Source: Ophiosphaerella korrae (Eukaryota; Ascomycota; Dothideomycetes; Pleosporales; Phaeosphaeriaceae). From it: 64,000 bases of DNA. The position numbers and the translations under genes are program-made. Every line of letters starts with the position of its first letter. Within the stretch, counting starts at the first letter, position 1. Of the stretch, positions 11,370 through 21,914 are shown piece after piece. The stretch lies in contig JALNQF010000031.1 in assembly GCA_028456385.1 (NCBI GenBank), positions 62,001 through 126,000 of the forward strand. Direction: 5' to 3'. Below the pieces are notes generated by a model. That model saw only the letters and a list, made by a program, of their open reading frames with translations, searched no databases and had not been told where the DNA came from.

Positions 11370-12689
11370 GATTACTTTCACAGGCCAATATGGATCTCGG
11401 GGAATTGTGAGCTATATGCGGTGATTAAAGAGGTTGATGTGGGGAAACTGCGTCGCTGAACTAGGTGTCCACATTTCGAGGTTCAGACGTCACCCGGCTG
11501 AGGTAGCCAATCATGCGTCAGTGGATACTTTGCCTCAATTATTAACATCAACTTTGTAACAACACGAATTCATGCTCGCAATGTGTCTGGATGCATACTC
11601 GTATGTAGACAAGAGAGATAATAAGATTTATTTTATTTAGAGTACATTGGAAGACACAGACTCGATGCTGTCGTCGTAAAATACATTTCACTCACCCATA
11701 ATCAATAAGCAGTCTGTAATTGTTTCCTGTAAGCAATCAATCTGGTTGCTACAATCTAATATTCTGTCCCCTAATCGTGTTTGATTGCTTGATTCCGCCT
11801 CATGGGTCAATCCTAACTTCGTAGAGTAGTTGTGTCTCTAGGCTCCTTAGGCTTCGCTGGGGCGACCGTTGGACCGCGAGTAAAACTAGATGCAGTCAGT
11901 ACATATGCCAATCTTTTCTCTTTCATACGTCCCTGTTCCATAATCCTCCAAGCACTCCAACTTTTCCGTAAGAATCTTGTAGCGACTGTCTCCTTGCTGT
12001 AGATTGTTCGTCTTGTGGTCGCTTGAGAGCCTCTAGGCTGCCGAATCGTTGGGCTGCAGATGACTAAAGCGAGTCAGCAATTGTTGGAGCTATGTGTCTG
12101 CAGTCTTGTTGTACCCTTCTTCGTCCGTCTGTTTGAGATGATGGATTTGAATTCATTGACGAGTCCGATGCTCGTCGGTCGGCGTCTTGTTTCGGGCCTT
12201 CTAGCATGGCAGGAACAGTGTTGTCTCCAAATATCTTGTGATTCTGTGAAGAATACTTTTGATGAAATGGAGAAGGCATCCTTTTCAAGTACAAAGATGA
12301 GAAATGCCAAATGTATCGTTATGCTGCAATTTTGATGGTATTGGTGTTCAGGTATTGATTGATGTCTGAAGCTCTTTTGGAAGGGGCATTGCGGCTTGAT
12401 AAGCCCCTCTTTGGCTGAGTGAACCCCTCATAATTCGATCTCGTGCTCATGAGGTATTACGCACCAGTCCATAGGCCAATCGTACCAATTAGATACATAT
12501 GGAGTTGACCCCGCACCCCACCGCGCGGATTGGACCCTGGGTGTGCCTGAAAACGGTAAGAATGACACACAAGACCGAGCTATAATAGAGGCTGGGCTGT
12601 CATTGGAGGATTACTTGTTATGGCTTGATGTCAGCAAGCCAGAGCTCAGTATTGAAATGCACTCGTCTGCGTGAAGGAGTCGAGTGGCC
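11370..12689. other. Intergenic, no gene seen
   Basis: About 1.3 kb. Antiparallel short frames at 12060-12335 overlap on both strands and show no family features, so I regard them as chance. The left end is the Use1 promoter. Confidence 0.5.
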
Positions 12690-13084
12690 TGACATCTTGA
12701 GGAGTCGCATCAACTGGTATAGCTGGACTGAGTCTGCTAATAAATAACCAGGAAATCAATTGCCAGATGAGTTATTCTGATACAAAATGGTGGCCTCTGT
12801 TAGATAGAGTTACCTGTACGATAAATACGCCCTGTGACCTCAGTTACTACCTGAGGTGCGACTACGCCAGTCGTTATAGTTCCACAGCTCCAGAAGATAG
12901 GATTTTGTCCATCGCTGACTAGGACATGCCATGAATCGCTTTTTCTGTATGTGGATGTTGTCGTGGTACAAATACCGTCCAAGTGAGCGGAACGTTGGAA
13001 TTCGGACTCTACCTTTTGCTCCGCAACAGATGTACTTGTGGTGACGGCATCCCCCGGTAGGCGGACTGCGTCGATGTGGCTCAT
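12690..13084 (-). CDS. Possible small unrecognised gene
   Basis: A 94-codon frame begins at ATG 13084 (MSHIDAVRLPGDAVTT) and reads to a stop at 12800. It contains a possible donor near its end (ACAG-GTAACT). A downstream acceptor (TTATTAG) would add about 30 residues ending near 12690. Two reading frames are open after that acceptor, so the 3' end is unresolved. The product is Ser/Thr-rich with no signal peptide, membrane segment or known motif. It could be a real small gene or a chance frame. Confidence 0.3.
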
Positions 13085-14676
13085 GGCTTGGTGGATGATG
13101 ACCTGACGTTGTGGTGCGTATCGTGTAACTAAGCTAGGTACCTTGATAGCTTAGTGGTACCTCTGAAGATCTAAGCATTCCGCGGTCGTACAAGAGTCAA
13201 GACCCTCATTATCAACAGGAAGTTATGACGTCAACATAGCTGAGTCAGCCACGCGGTAGAAAAAGGCCGAGGTTGAGCCGGTAAGCGAGACGAAGGTTCT
13301 GCAGACATGTTTCTTTCATGCTTTCTTTTACTTCTAAGTTCTATCTACCTACTCTCTCGCACAGCATAGGTATTGTCTACCGATATCGTAATGGAGAGCA
13401 TGAGCCAGCCATGCCAATGATTCGGAATTGTGGGCTGGATCCGAGTATCCGAGTCCCTATTTCGCATCAAAATTCTTCGAGGTTAGGCATCAATACTGAT
13501 TTCCTTGAGGAGATGATAGACGGGGCGGTTACAATTTTCCCAGACTCGCGACTTCTTCCCAAACCGGGGATACTTCCGTGGTTTGTATAGCATGGGATCT
13601 TCGAGATAGCGAAGTTGGCGAGTCGTGGTCAAAACTGGCCTTGTACCTCCACCTCCTTGCTAAACTCGTAGTTCTTACCAGATCGTCCTTTTCCAGCAGC
13701 AACACAGGTATGTTCGCAAGATTCATTTCGTTCACAACACCCTCTTTCGTGATGATACCCATTTTATAAGCATAGTTCATCTTAGGTCAATGGCCAATGA
13801 GGAACCAACAAGCATTGTCTTTCGCTCCTATCTGATATTCTCTATCCTTCCTGACTTGCATTGTTTTGTTCGCAGAGAGTGGAGACTGACCGGATCATAG
13901 ATGTTATGCGATTAGCCTCCGGTGTGACGGACGCCGTGCAGCAGGTGAGCTATGAACTTCGCCGGCCAGTGAACAATGCTATTGTTACCGTCGACGTATG
14001 GGCGCGTTGCATTTGGTTGTACAACGTTGCCCACATTACCGCCGACGCGAATTGACGACAAAGGGCCCATCAAGTGAAGACCTCGTGACATGTTACACTG
14101 TGATATACCTATGCAGGTGCAGCCACCATCCTGCTGGAGGCGTCACTGAAAAACCTGCTTGCTACAATTTCGATGCATACGTAAATAATAGTGTACCGGA
14201 AGGCGTGCATGAAACGGATGCAAAGGAAGAGACAGCCGGTATGCCATAGGCGATGTCGTATCAATCAACAGGGATTGCGTGATGACTTAACCAAGGCTGA
14301 GTTTTTGATTGCCTGTGGTGGTTTTCAAATACCGCGGCAGGCTTTGGATGCAGTCGAAAAAGCAAGGTTTGGGTCCGCCGTCAGAGATCAAGGATCAGCG
14401 GCGCTGTCGAGCCGCGGTCCCAGGTGCTGGTTGGTCAAGGCCCTTGAAGTGCCTCTCAATTTTGCAGACTCGGCAGATCACTTCAGAATAGATTTGCAAC
14501 ACTATGTCCCTGAGCGACGTGGGCTTTGTTGCGCTTTTCGCCGGACGGGATGAAGAATCCTACGGTCGCAACCATAACCGCTGCGGATGAGGGGCTGCGG
14601 CAGGTTAGGCCTTCTGACTGACCTTGACAGGCTGAGATAAGAGAGCCGTCGTCCCTCATCCCATCCGCGCGATTTT
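13085..14676. other. Gene-poor stretch, no firm gene
   Basis: The best frame is on the minus strand at 13529-13780 (83 codons, starting MNYAYKMGIITKEGVV). It contains a possible intron donor, GTAAGA, after EKDDL, but I recognise no family. Frames at 13861-14055 and 14191-14553 on the plus strand lack protein-like features. Decayed gene remains are possible. Confidence 0.4.
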
Positions 14677-16091
14677 TTGACCAATGTCTCTGACGCGAGT
14701 CAACTCTCGGCCCTATTGGTGTGTCTGCGTGTGAACGGCCCGCAGTGTGCGTTGGCAGCCAAGCGCTTCTGTCCGGTCAGACTCAGTGCCGCCGCCCACT
14801 TTTTCAATCCTGCTACCCCCTCCTCTTCCTCTTCTTTTCACCACACAAACGACGAAATTCGACGAAAATCAGTATTCCTCTCACAACACACAACACGACT
14901 ATTTTTTGCCACCAAATAAGTCAAATCAACACCACTCATACTACATACAAGAGCAACCGCTCAGAATGACAATTCGGAGTCCAATCGGAGCCCTACCTAG
15001 GTACTTACCCAACGGTTTTTTCTCAATTTTGTTTGTCTACTTGTTTTGGTTTATTTCTACTGCAAATGCCTGTATTCCAAAGTCTTGTGTCTCTTTCTAG
15101 TTATTTATTCTTGTGTTTTACCGTCATCGCAGCCCTGGATCAAAGGATGCCCCATGGAAACCACAGGAGAACCACTTAAACCGGATCTATGCAACATTGG
15201 CCACTTTCCTTCTATTTCCTACCGGATCATCGATGCCCTAGGATCTAAGCTTCGACGTGCCAAATGCGAACGAATAGTTGCACTGCTCTTGCGGTGTATG
15301 TAGACTCGACCACCTCAAGCCCTCAACACTCCGACTTCGGAGCTTCAATTAAGCTCTCGAACCTCGACTGTGCAACAGAGTGGACCTTCGATTAAAAGGT
15401 GATCGACCCCTGCCAGGGCAATCTCGATAATAGCGTATTGTTCTGCAAAGCCACATGGACATCGTAGACAACCCTGCCAAAGTCGATCAATCATGTTCTT
15501 GTTCGACTGAGGGCCGCAATGCTCGACATTCCCAACTGGATTAGACATTTCCAACTGGTCGCCAACGGCCTAGATTCGACAGAAGACTTGACCATGGATT
15601 GCACGCCAGCGGAACCACCCAACAATGAGTATCATACTTCCAGGCCACTCAGGGATCTACAAACCTACCCACGTTATGGGATTTGGATTTTGGATTCATT
15701 GGTGGATGACCAAGTACGTACAGTAGGCTCATGAACGCCTATCCTGATCTTTGCATTGATTCCGAACTAACTTGAAGTGTGTAATGAAGGGTGGATTGTT
15801 CTATGGTGCCTGGCCCTTTCCCACGTTGCTTTTCTGGACCATGACTGTTTTCCCATGCCGCGGACAGGATCTCTATGCCACTGAACCATGGGAATATGAC
15901 CAGCCTAACCCGTCAGGATCGACGTATTGTCAACGCTCATGGATTACACCGACCACCCTCAAAAGTCGAACTGATCATGATACTCCTTGCTTCCAAGTGC
16001 GTGCCCCCCTCACTATAACAACCTTGATACAATGAAGCTAACATGTTTGTGTCACCAGGCGCTCCGTCTGGTTCTCACTGGTCTAACTAAC
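14677..16091. other. Upstream region / leader of the C2H2 gene
   Basis: From about 14800 the plus strand is rich in C and T tracts with scattered ACAAC and AATCA motifs, as in fungal promoters and long 5' leaders of regulators. Several short upstream ATG frames occur. No separate gene is supported. Confidence 0.4.
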
Positions 16092-17867
16092 ATGGCGTTT
16101 TCCTTCTCTCAAATCTTGTTTCCACTTAAATTAATTTTTGCGTTTGTTTTGTTCAGCAACTAACCCCTGTTTTCAGCGACTCTTTCTTCGATTCACCACC
16201 GGAGCCAGTCAACGTCACCAGCATCACTGAGTGGAGAAAGGATATTCCAACCCCTTCTGGAGAGGACTTTCTGTTTTACTCGGACCTCCAGGACATGACC
16301 AGCTCGGACTTGTTCGAGCTCAAGGACAATCTTTCCGAGTGCAGCAGCATGGATAGTGCGTACCAAAGCCAGAGCGGCGCGAGCCAGCGCGGACCCAGGA
16401 AGCAGGAACGACGCACACAGGAGTCCCGTTCGAGTGTAAGAGCTCACTTTGTTGACAGCGAGATCTACTCGCCGTCACTGAGCTCAGATAGCTACAACGC
16501 ATTCGCAGACCAAACCCTGGATATGAGCCAAATGCAACAGCCTGCCGAGTCCTGGGAAGGTCCGGATGTATATGCTAACTATTCTGCTGGACAGGATTAC
16601 TCACAATACGCAACTGCAAACGTTTCTCGATACACTTCCGCCTCCAACGCGGCCATGTCCTCACCATGGGTACCTACCGAGAGACAGTTCCAGAGCCAGC
16701 AATATAGCTTTGCCTACCCTTCTACCCAAACCCCTGCCGAAATGATGTTCAGCACAACATCGTCGCAACAAACGTGGAACAATAACAACCACTACGACAA
16801 CACAGATTGTCCCAACCTCACTCGCAACTCCTCTTCTTACACTCTCACCCAAGCCTCAAGGCGGACATCTACTCAAGACGCTGCTTTTGGCGCATTTGTT
16901 GCTACTCCTACAAGCGCTACCAGCATTCAGTTCCCACAGAACATCGACTTCGATCAGTCCAGGCTTGCTGAACTCAGGTAAGTTTCCCTGTCCAACACTG
17001 CTCCTACATGTCTAATATGAATAGACATGACAATGAGGATGGCGCAACCACGTTTGCCCCCATGCAATCACTGGATGACAATGAAGAAGTGATGTCTACA
17101 TCTGATGCAGCTGAAACAAAACTCGAAGAGGAGCGAACCAAGGTTGCCCGTAGCCACCCACTTTATTCACAAACACCTGATAAAGACGGTAAATATCACT
17201 GCCCCGAGGAGGGTAATGCTGGGTGCAGCCACAAGCCAACAGCTTTGAAATGCAATTACGAGTAAGTTTTATGATCATGTTTCAATGTATGCGGTTGTCT
17301 GACAACCATCCTAGCAAGTACGTTGATTCACACTTGAAGCCGTTTCGGTGCAACAAGAAGACTTGCGTTGGCGTTCAATTTTCGTCTACTGCCTGCCTTC
17401 TCCGCCATGAGCGAGAGGCACACGGCATGCACGGTCATGGCGCGCGCCCTCATCTGTGCCATTTCCATGAATGCGAGCGCGCAGCTCCTGGCCATGGCTT
17501 TCCCCGCCGCTATAATCTCTTTGATCATATGAAGCGTGTGCATCAATACGATGGTCCAACCACCGAGCCGTCACCACCCACTATGTCTGGTCAAACTCAG
17601 CGCAAGCCTGTCTCCCGCAAGCGCAAAACCTCGACTGAGGACGCGAGTGAGAAGCGCCAGAAAGTCGCCAAGATCACTGCCGAGCAGCAGCGTCAACAAG
17701 CACGCGATCAGTTCACTCAAGAGTTCCTCAGCAAGAAGCAACAGATCATCGACATGCTGAACAGCTTGAGCAGCCCCAACGATCTGCGAGAAGACAACCA
17801 GCTTCACAAAGAGGTTGTTGGCCTGCACGACATCTGCTCCAAGTACCGCACACATTGCGATGGTTGA
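16092..17867 (+). CDS. C2H2 zinc-finger transcription factor
   Basis: Exons: 16177-16977, 17025-17261 and 17315-17867, joined in phase by GT-AG introns. A short first exon at 16092-16117 (MAFSFSQI) is proposed because it gives the needed phase, but its donor would be GTTTCC, which is weak. With it the product is 538 residues. The N-terminal half is Ser/Gln/Tyr-rich and acidic (WRKDIPTPSGEDFLFYSDLQ), as in activation regions. The C-terminal half holds Cys/His fingers: YHCPEEGNAGC with a split later part, then FRCNKKTCVGVQF...LLRHEREAH, then HLCHFHECE...YNLFDHMKRVH. A basic stretch SRKRKTS...KRQK and a Gln-rich coiled coil follow, likely for nuclear import and dimerisation. The target genes cannot be told. 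Confidence 0.75.
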
Positions 17868-18728
17868 AAAAGCGCTGTCACTGTTGACTCTGTCTACATT
17901 GACACCTGAAGAAGGTTTGTCATTTTACCTGGACTTCCTGGATACTGGAATACATGCATCCTGCATGCTGCTTTTACTGCGTTTCCCACTGACCTGGATG
18001 GAATCCCGCATGCCAGCGGATGGAAAGGCCACACTGCCCGTTACCTGGATGGATGCCTATACCGATGGTTCACCTGTATGGCTGTGCCCAAGCCAAGGAC
18101 ACGTCCGCACCGAGGACAGGACTTGCTCCGATGGATTAGTCGATCGCGTTGCGCGACGAGAGTGCCCAAGTGCACAGGACTTCTGTCCGACTCATTGCAA
18201 AAGGAATTGGCATGAGTGTATCGTTAGAGTTGATGTATTAGACTGATTACCTGGTCGATTGTCGACACGTTGTATTTCCTATGTTTGTTATATTATGGGA
18301 CTAGAAGGAGACTCTGCTGTTCAATCAGCCCTGCTGCTATAGTGCACACTCACTCTGCTGGCAGAAGACGGATCCGAGCGCATAGTCGAAACGTTGTAGA
18401 TAGATCGCTCTCAACACGTTTTTTTTAGCACCTTCTGTTCATGCCGCTTGAACGTGATGTCGATACAACCCGGTCCAGCGTTTCTAGAGCAATATGCCTT
18501 CCAACACAAGCTAGCGCTACGTCACCCCACCCGTACCGGATAGACCGCAAGCCTCGGCACCCGGCGGATCGTCAGAGCGCCGACCAGAGCACACAATTGC
18601 CAGTTTGTCAGCACGTGTGCCTATGCCATAGTCTACAAGGGCTAGATGTACCATAGCAGGCCAGGCGTGCAAGCATTTTCCCTCGCCCGTAAAGGTTTTG
18701 CAGCTGTTTCGCAGGCACATGACATAGC
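17868..18728. other. Intergenic, no gene seen
   Basis: 3' region of the C2H2 gene and distal promoter of the glutathione peroxidase. Frames here look like chance. Confidence 0.5.
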
Positions 18729-18902
18729 ATGATCCCAGCAGGCTGTACGCGGCTTGCCCCGCGCGTCATAACCAACAACTCTGCCCGCTGCATACATCTA
18801 CGCATCTACACGCCCTCTGCCCGCACACACATTTCCCGCGCACACCCCATCTGCTTCCAGACGAACACTCCCATTCCCCCGCGCACCCCACGCTACTCCA
18901 CC
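18729..18902 (+). other. In-frame N-terminal extension of the peroxidase (possible mitochondrial form)
   Basis: Fifty-eight codons from ATG 18729 run without a stop into the peroxidase start at 18903. The encoded stretch has about eight Arg, many Ser/Thr/Pro and no Asp or Glu, as in mitochondrial presequences. The region is C-rich, so an arginine-rich chance frame is also possible. Confidence 0.4.
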
Positions 18903-19618
18903 ATGGCGGCCGCAACCAGCTTCTTCGACTTCAAGCCCGCAGACAGTACGTCTTCCTCCCTCCCTCCCTCCCTCCCTCCCTATCTAACCCGCCACCCTCG
19001 CGCAAAACTAACTTCGTTCTAGAAAAAGGCAACCCTTACCCGCTCTCCAACCTCTCCAACAAAGTCGTGCTCGTCGTCAACACGGCCTCCAAATGCGGCT
19101 TCACGCCGCAATTCGCCGGCCTGGAAAAGCTGTACAAGGACATCAAGGCAAAGTACCCCGACGACTTTGAAATCCTCGGTTTCCCCTGCAACCAGTTTGG
19201 CGGGCAGGATCCCGGAAGTATGTTTCCCCCCCCCCCCTCCCCCCTCTTACTCCTTTCCCAGCATAACCCAACCCAACCCAACCCAACCCAACCCACGCTG
19301 CAACACCCGCGCTAATTCGTTTATTTTCTCTCCTTCCTTCCAGCCAACGACGAAATCCAGTCCTTTTGCCAGGTCAACTACGGCGTGTCGTTCCCCGTGC
19401 TCGGCAAAATCGACGTCAATGGCGACAAGGCGGATCCCACGTTTGAGTGGTTGAAGAACGAAAAGGCCGGGTTGATGGGGTTGAAGCGCGTCAAGTGGAA
19501 TTTTGAAAAGTTTTTGGTGGGCAGGGATGGTAAGGTTAAGGGGAGGTGGGCGAGTACGAAGAAGCCCGAGGATCTGGCGGCTGAGATTGAGAAGGAGATT
19601 AAGGCGGGGAAAGCATAA
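18903..19618 (+). CDS. Thiol (glutathione) peroxidase, Gpx3/Hyr1 type
   Basis: Exons 18903-18945, 19023-19217 and 19344-19618 join in phase to 170 residues, the usual length. It should reduce hydrogen and lipid peroxides, with thioredoxin as the likely electron donor in fungi, and may act as a redox sensor. The peroxidatic Cys39 is in [10 protein letters not shown], the conserved Gln is in FPCNQFGGQ (Gln72), the resolving Cys88 is in FCQVNYG, and the catalytic Trp is in WNFEKFLV. Cysteine replaces selenocysteine, as normal in fungi. The ATG at 18903 gives the classical cytosolic start. The same frame stays open upstream to an ATG at 18729. The two introns contain simple repeats (TCCC and AACCC). 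Confidence 0.93.
18955..18981. repeat. (TCCC)n simple repeat in intron 1 of the peroxidase
   Basis: About six TCCC units lie just after the splice donor at 18946. Confidence 0.85.
19265..19294. repeat. (AACCC)6 simple repeat in intron 2 of the peroxidase
   Basis: Six consecutive five-base units. The unit differs from the TTAGGG telomere repeat of ascomycetes, so it is not an internal telomere tract. Confidence 0.85.
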
Positions 19619-19742
19619 AGGGAATGTAAGTGAGTTGTTTTTGGTCGGTCGTTATACCATTTAGTCTGTAAGCAAGTGCGAGTGCGATTTTTTCGCGGTC
19701 TATTTTAGTAAACGCCATGTTTGTGTCTTCGTGCGCCGTCCT

Positions 19743-21014
19743 TTAATCAAATGGCACTCTTCTCAACGTCTTGCCACCGCCTTTCCTCTCCTCTCCCTCC
19801 GCCCCAACAGCGGCAGGGACCCGGATGCCACAGCAATCCCCCCATCCCGCGTTCGCATGAACATGCCTCAGTCCCTGCTCGTCATCAAAAACCTTGACCT
19901 CTCCACCCTCTGCTTCTTCTTCCTCCTCGGCTACACCCTCCTCCTTCGTCATCGCCTCGTCCGCGGGCACCAAGCTTCCAAACAAAAAGTGCTGCATGAC
20001 GGGCAATTTCTCTAGTATTTCCTTGCGAAACATCTTGCGCATGCCGCCCTCGATCTTGGCCCAGTTCTTCGCGGCGCTGACGTCGTCGAGCATGGGACTG
20101 TGCCAGCGCAGACCCTCGACGTTCTTCACGCTGTTGACAAAGGCAATCTGGTCTAGGTACAAGTACTCGGCGCCCTCTTCCTCTAGCACAAGCGCGTTGT
20201 GTATACTCTTCGGCGTGATGTACGGGTGATGCAGGAGCTGTGCGGCGCCGAAGAGGAAGGGAAGGAATTGGTAGTCGTCGAGGCCCCAGACGCCGTGGCT
20301 GCCGGCAGGCTCAAGGTAGTAGCTACTCTGGATGTTGCGCATGAGGCGGAGGTATGCGGGGAGGACGACGAGGGCGAGGGCGGGGAAGGTGGCGGGAGGC
20401 AGCAGGGAGAGCCGGTTGAGACAGAGCAGCCAGAGGAAGAAGTTGAGTTCGTGGCCGGAGCCGTAGTCTATGCGGCGCTTGTTGCCAAAGGAGTGGGCAA
20501 GGTACGCTGATATCTCGGCGACCTGGGCGGGATTGGTGAGGCCGAGATGAGCGTGCCAGGACGGCAGCGCTTCGTCGACTTTGTCGAGGAAAGTGCGAAA
20601 GACAGGGTTACCGAAGCGGGAGCCCGTGTCTTCTGGGGGGCATTGCTCGAGAATCCTCTCTGCTCTGCCTAGTATATCGAGGATTTTGACGACAAGTTCA
20701 GTCTTCTCCGTGTCCTTGACGCTGGATATCGCGCGGTCGCGAACCGAGTCGGCAATGCCAAAGACAAAAGCTTCTACAAGCGGACATGTCGTGCTCTTCA
20801 GAAATAGCTGATGATCTTCTAGACTCAAAATTCGTCTTGACGGTACAAGATAGGCATGGTTCTCCAGCGACCGCGGCTCAGGCAGAGCAGGCGTCGGCAG
20901 GGGCGGGGCAGTTGGCGCGTCGCGTGTCGAAGCGCGTTTACGCGGCACTAGCTTCGGTAGCACCAGCTTCGCAGTGGGGTCTGACGAGGAATCACGGATT
21001 TCAGATTGGGTCAT
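19743..21014 (-). CDS. PP2A activator PTPA (Rrd family prolyl isomerase)
   Basis: A single exon of 423 codons. The PTPA core is clear: DYGSGHELNFFLWLLCL, SHGVWGLDDYQFLPFLFG, HPYITPKSIH and LPVMQHFLFGSL. These proteins bind the PP2A catalytic and A subunits and promote an active phosphatase, with reported prolyl isomerase activity. The N-terminal 45 residues are a Pro/Arg-rich linker. The C-terminal 60 residues are acidic (a Glu run) then basic. Yeast has two paralogues, Rrd1 and Rrd2. The short N-terminus and total length fit the Rrd2 group slightly better, but I leave the symbol empty. Its 3' end converges on the peroxidase gene with about 125 bp between stops. Confidence 0.9.
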   Translation of the reverse strand: MTQSEIRDSSSDPTAKLVLPKLVPRKRASTRDAPTAPPLPTPALPEPRSLENHAYLVPSRRILSLEDHQLFLKSTTCPLVEAFVFGIADSVRDRAISSVKDTEKTELVVKILDILGRAERILEQCPPEDTGSRFGNPVFRTFLDKVDEALPSWHAHLGLTNPAQVAEISAYLAHSFGNKRRIDYGSGHELNFFLWLLCLNRLSLLPPATFPALALVVLPAYLRLMRNIQSSYYLEPAGSHGVWGLDDYQFLPFLFGAAQLLHHPYITPKSIHNALVLEEEGAEYLYLDQIAFVNSVKNVEGLRWHSPMLDDVSAAKNWAKIEGGMRKMFRKEILEKLPVMQHFLFGSLVPADEAMTKEEGVAEEEEEAEGGEVKVFDDEQGLRHVHANAGWGDCCGIRVPAAVGAEGEERKGGGKTLRRVPFD

Positions 21015-21914
21015 TGTATCGTGTAAGCAACAAGCATGGGCGTGTGTGGGTGTGTGTGGGTGTGTTTCTCTGCGGTCTTGTCGTCAACTATCCATCCCAT
21101 CTATCGATAGGGAGGGCTCGGCCCGCTGATCCGCCGCCCTTCACCCGCCCCCAACTGCCTTTCTCCCTCGTCTCACCAACACCTCCCTTGCGATATATTC
21201 ACCGACCACAGCACTTCAGCCTGAAAGCTAGAGTCAGCCCTACGCATGTGAGCCGCGATGCCGTCTTATATCGAAACATTTGTATCTACATTTGCAGACA
21301 TGACACAACAAATCCTCCCGTCGGGTGCGAGGCAAGATGCTCCGCCCGATGCTGTGCACTGATGCTCATATCATGCTGTGATGTCAGCCGGCTTGCGTTT
21401 GCATGAAACATGTATACTTGAGCCGCATGGTGCAAATCAGCATATAAGACGGCCGATCGTCCACTGCTCCGTCTCATCGTGCGCGAGCACCATTTCCTTG
21501 CAAAAGTCTCGAAGAGCTTGAGGGGCAATTTTCAACCCAGTGCTTTCCTTTTGTTCACTCATCACGTCTTCTCCGTGATGACTACTATATGTCTTTCCCT
21601 TGCATTATCCCTGAAAGGATGATGCTAATGAAAGGGAACGAATGCTCGTCACTGCGAACCATGCTGAACGATGAATACGAGAAGTTGAGGATTCATTCAA
21701 AACAACAGGAGCCTGCCAGACTCTTACCCAATACCCTACGCCGCCTATGCTTATTTGATACAAAAATAACCCGCCTTATGCTCTTCTAGCTACAATGCGT
21801 GCCAGTGATGACAGTGTATCTACCAATAGAATAAATCTTTGTATCAGCCATTTTAATCATGATGCTAGAAAATCAATATCATCCGCCCCTAGGCCTTGAT
21901 GAAATGGGAGAAGT
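21015..21914. other. Intergenic, no gene seen
   Basis: Promoter side of the PTPA gene and 3' side of the transporter gene. A GTGTGTGGGTGTGTGTGGGTGT tract lies in the PTPA leader near 21040-21065. No coding frame is supported. Confidence 0.5.

Noticed and set aside
19265..19294. Interstitial telomere repeat
   Set aside because: The unit is AACCC, not the AACCCT of ascomycete telomeres, and it lies inside a peroxidase intron.
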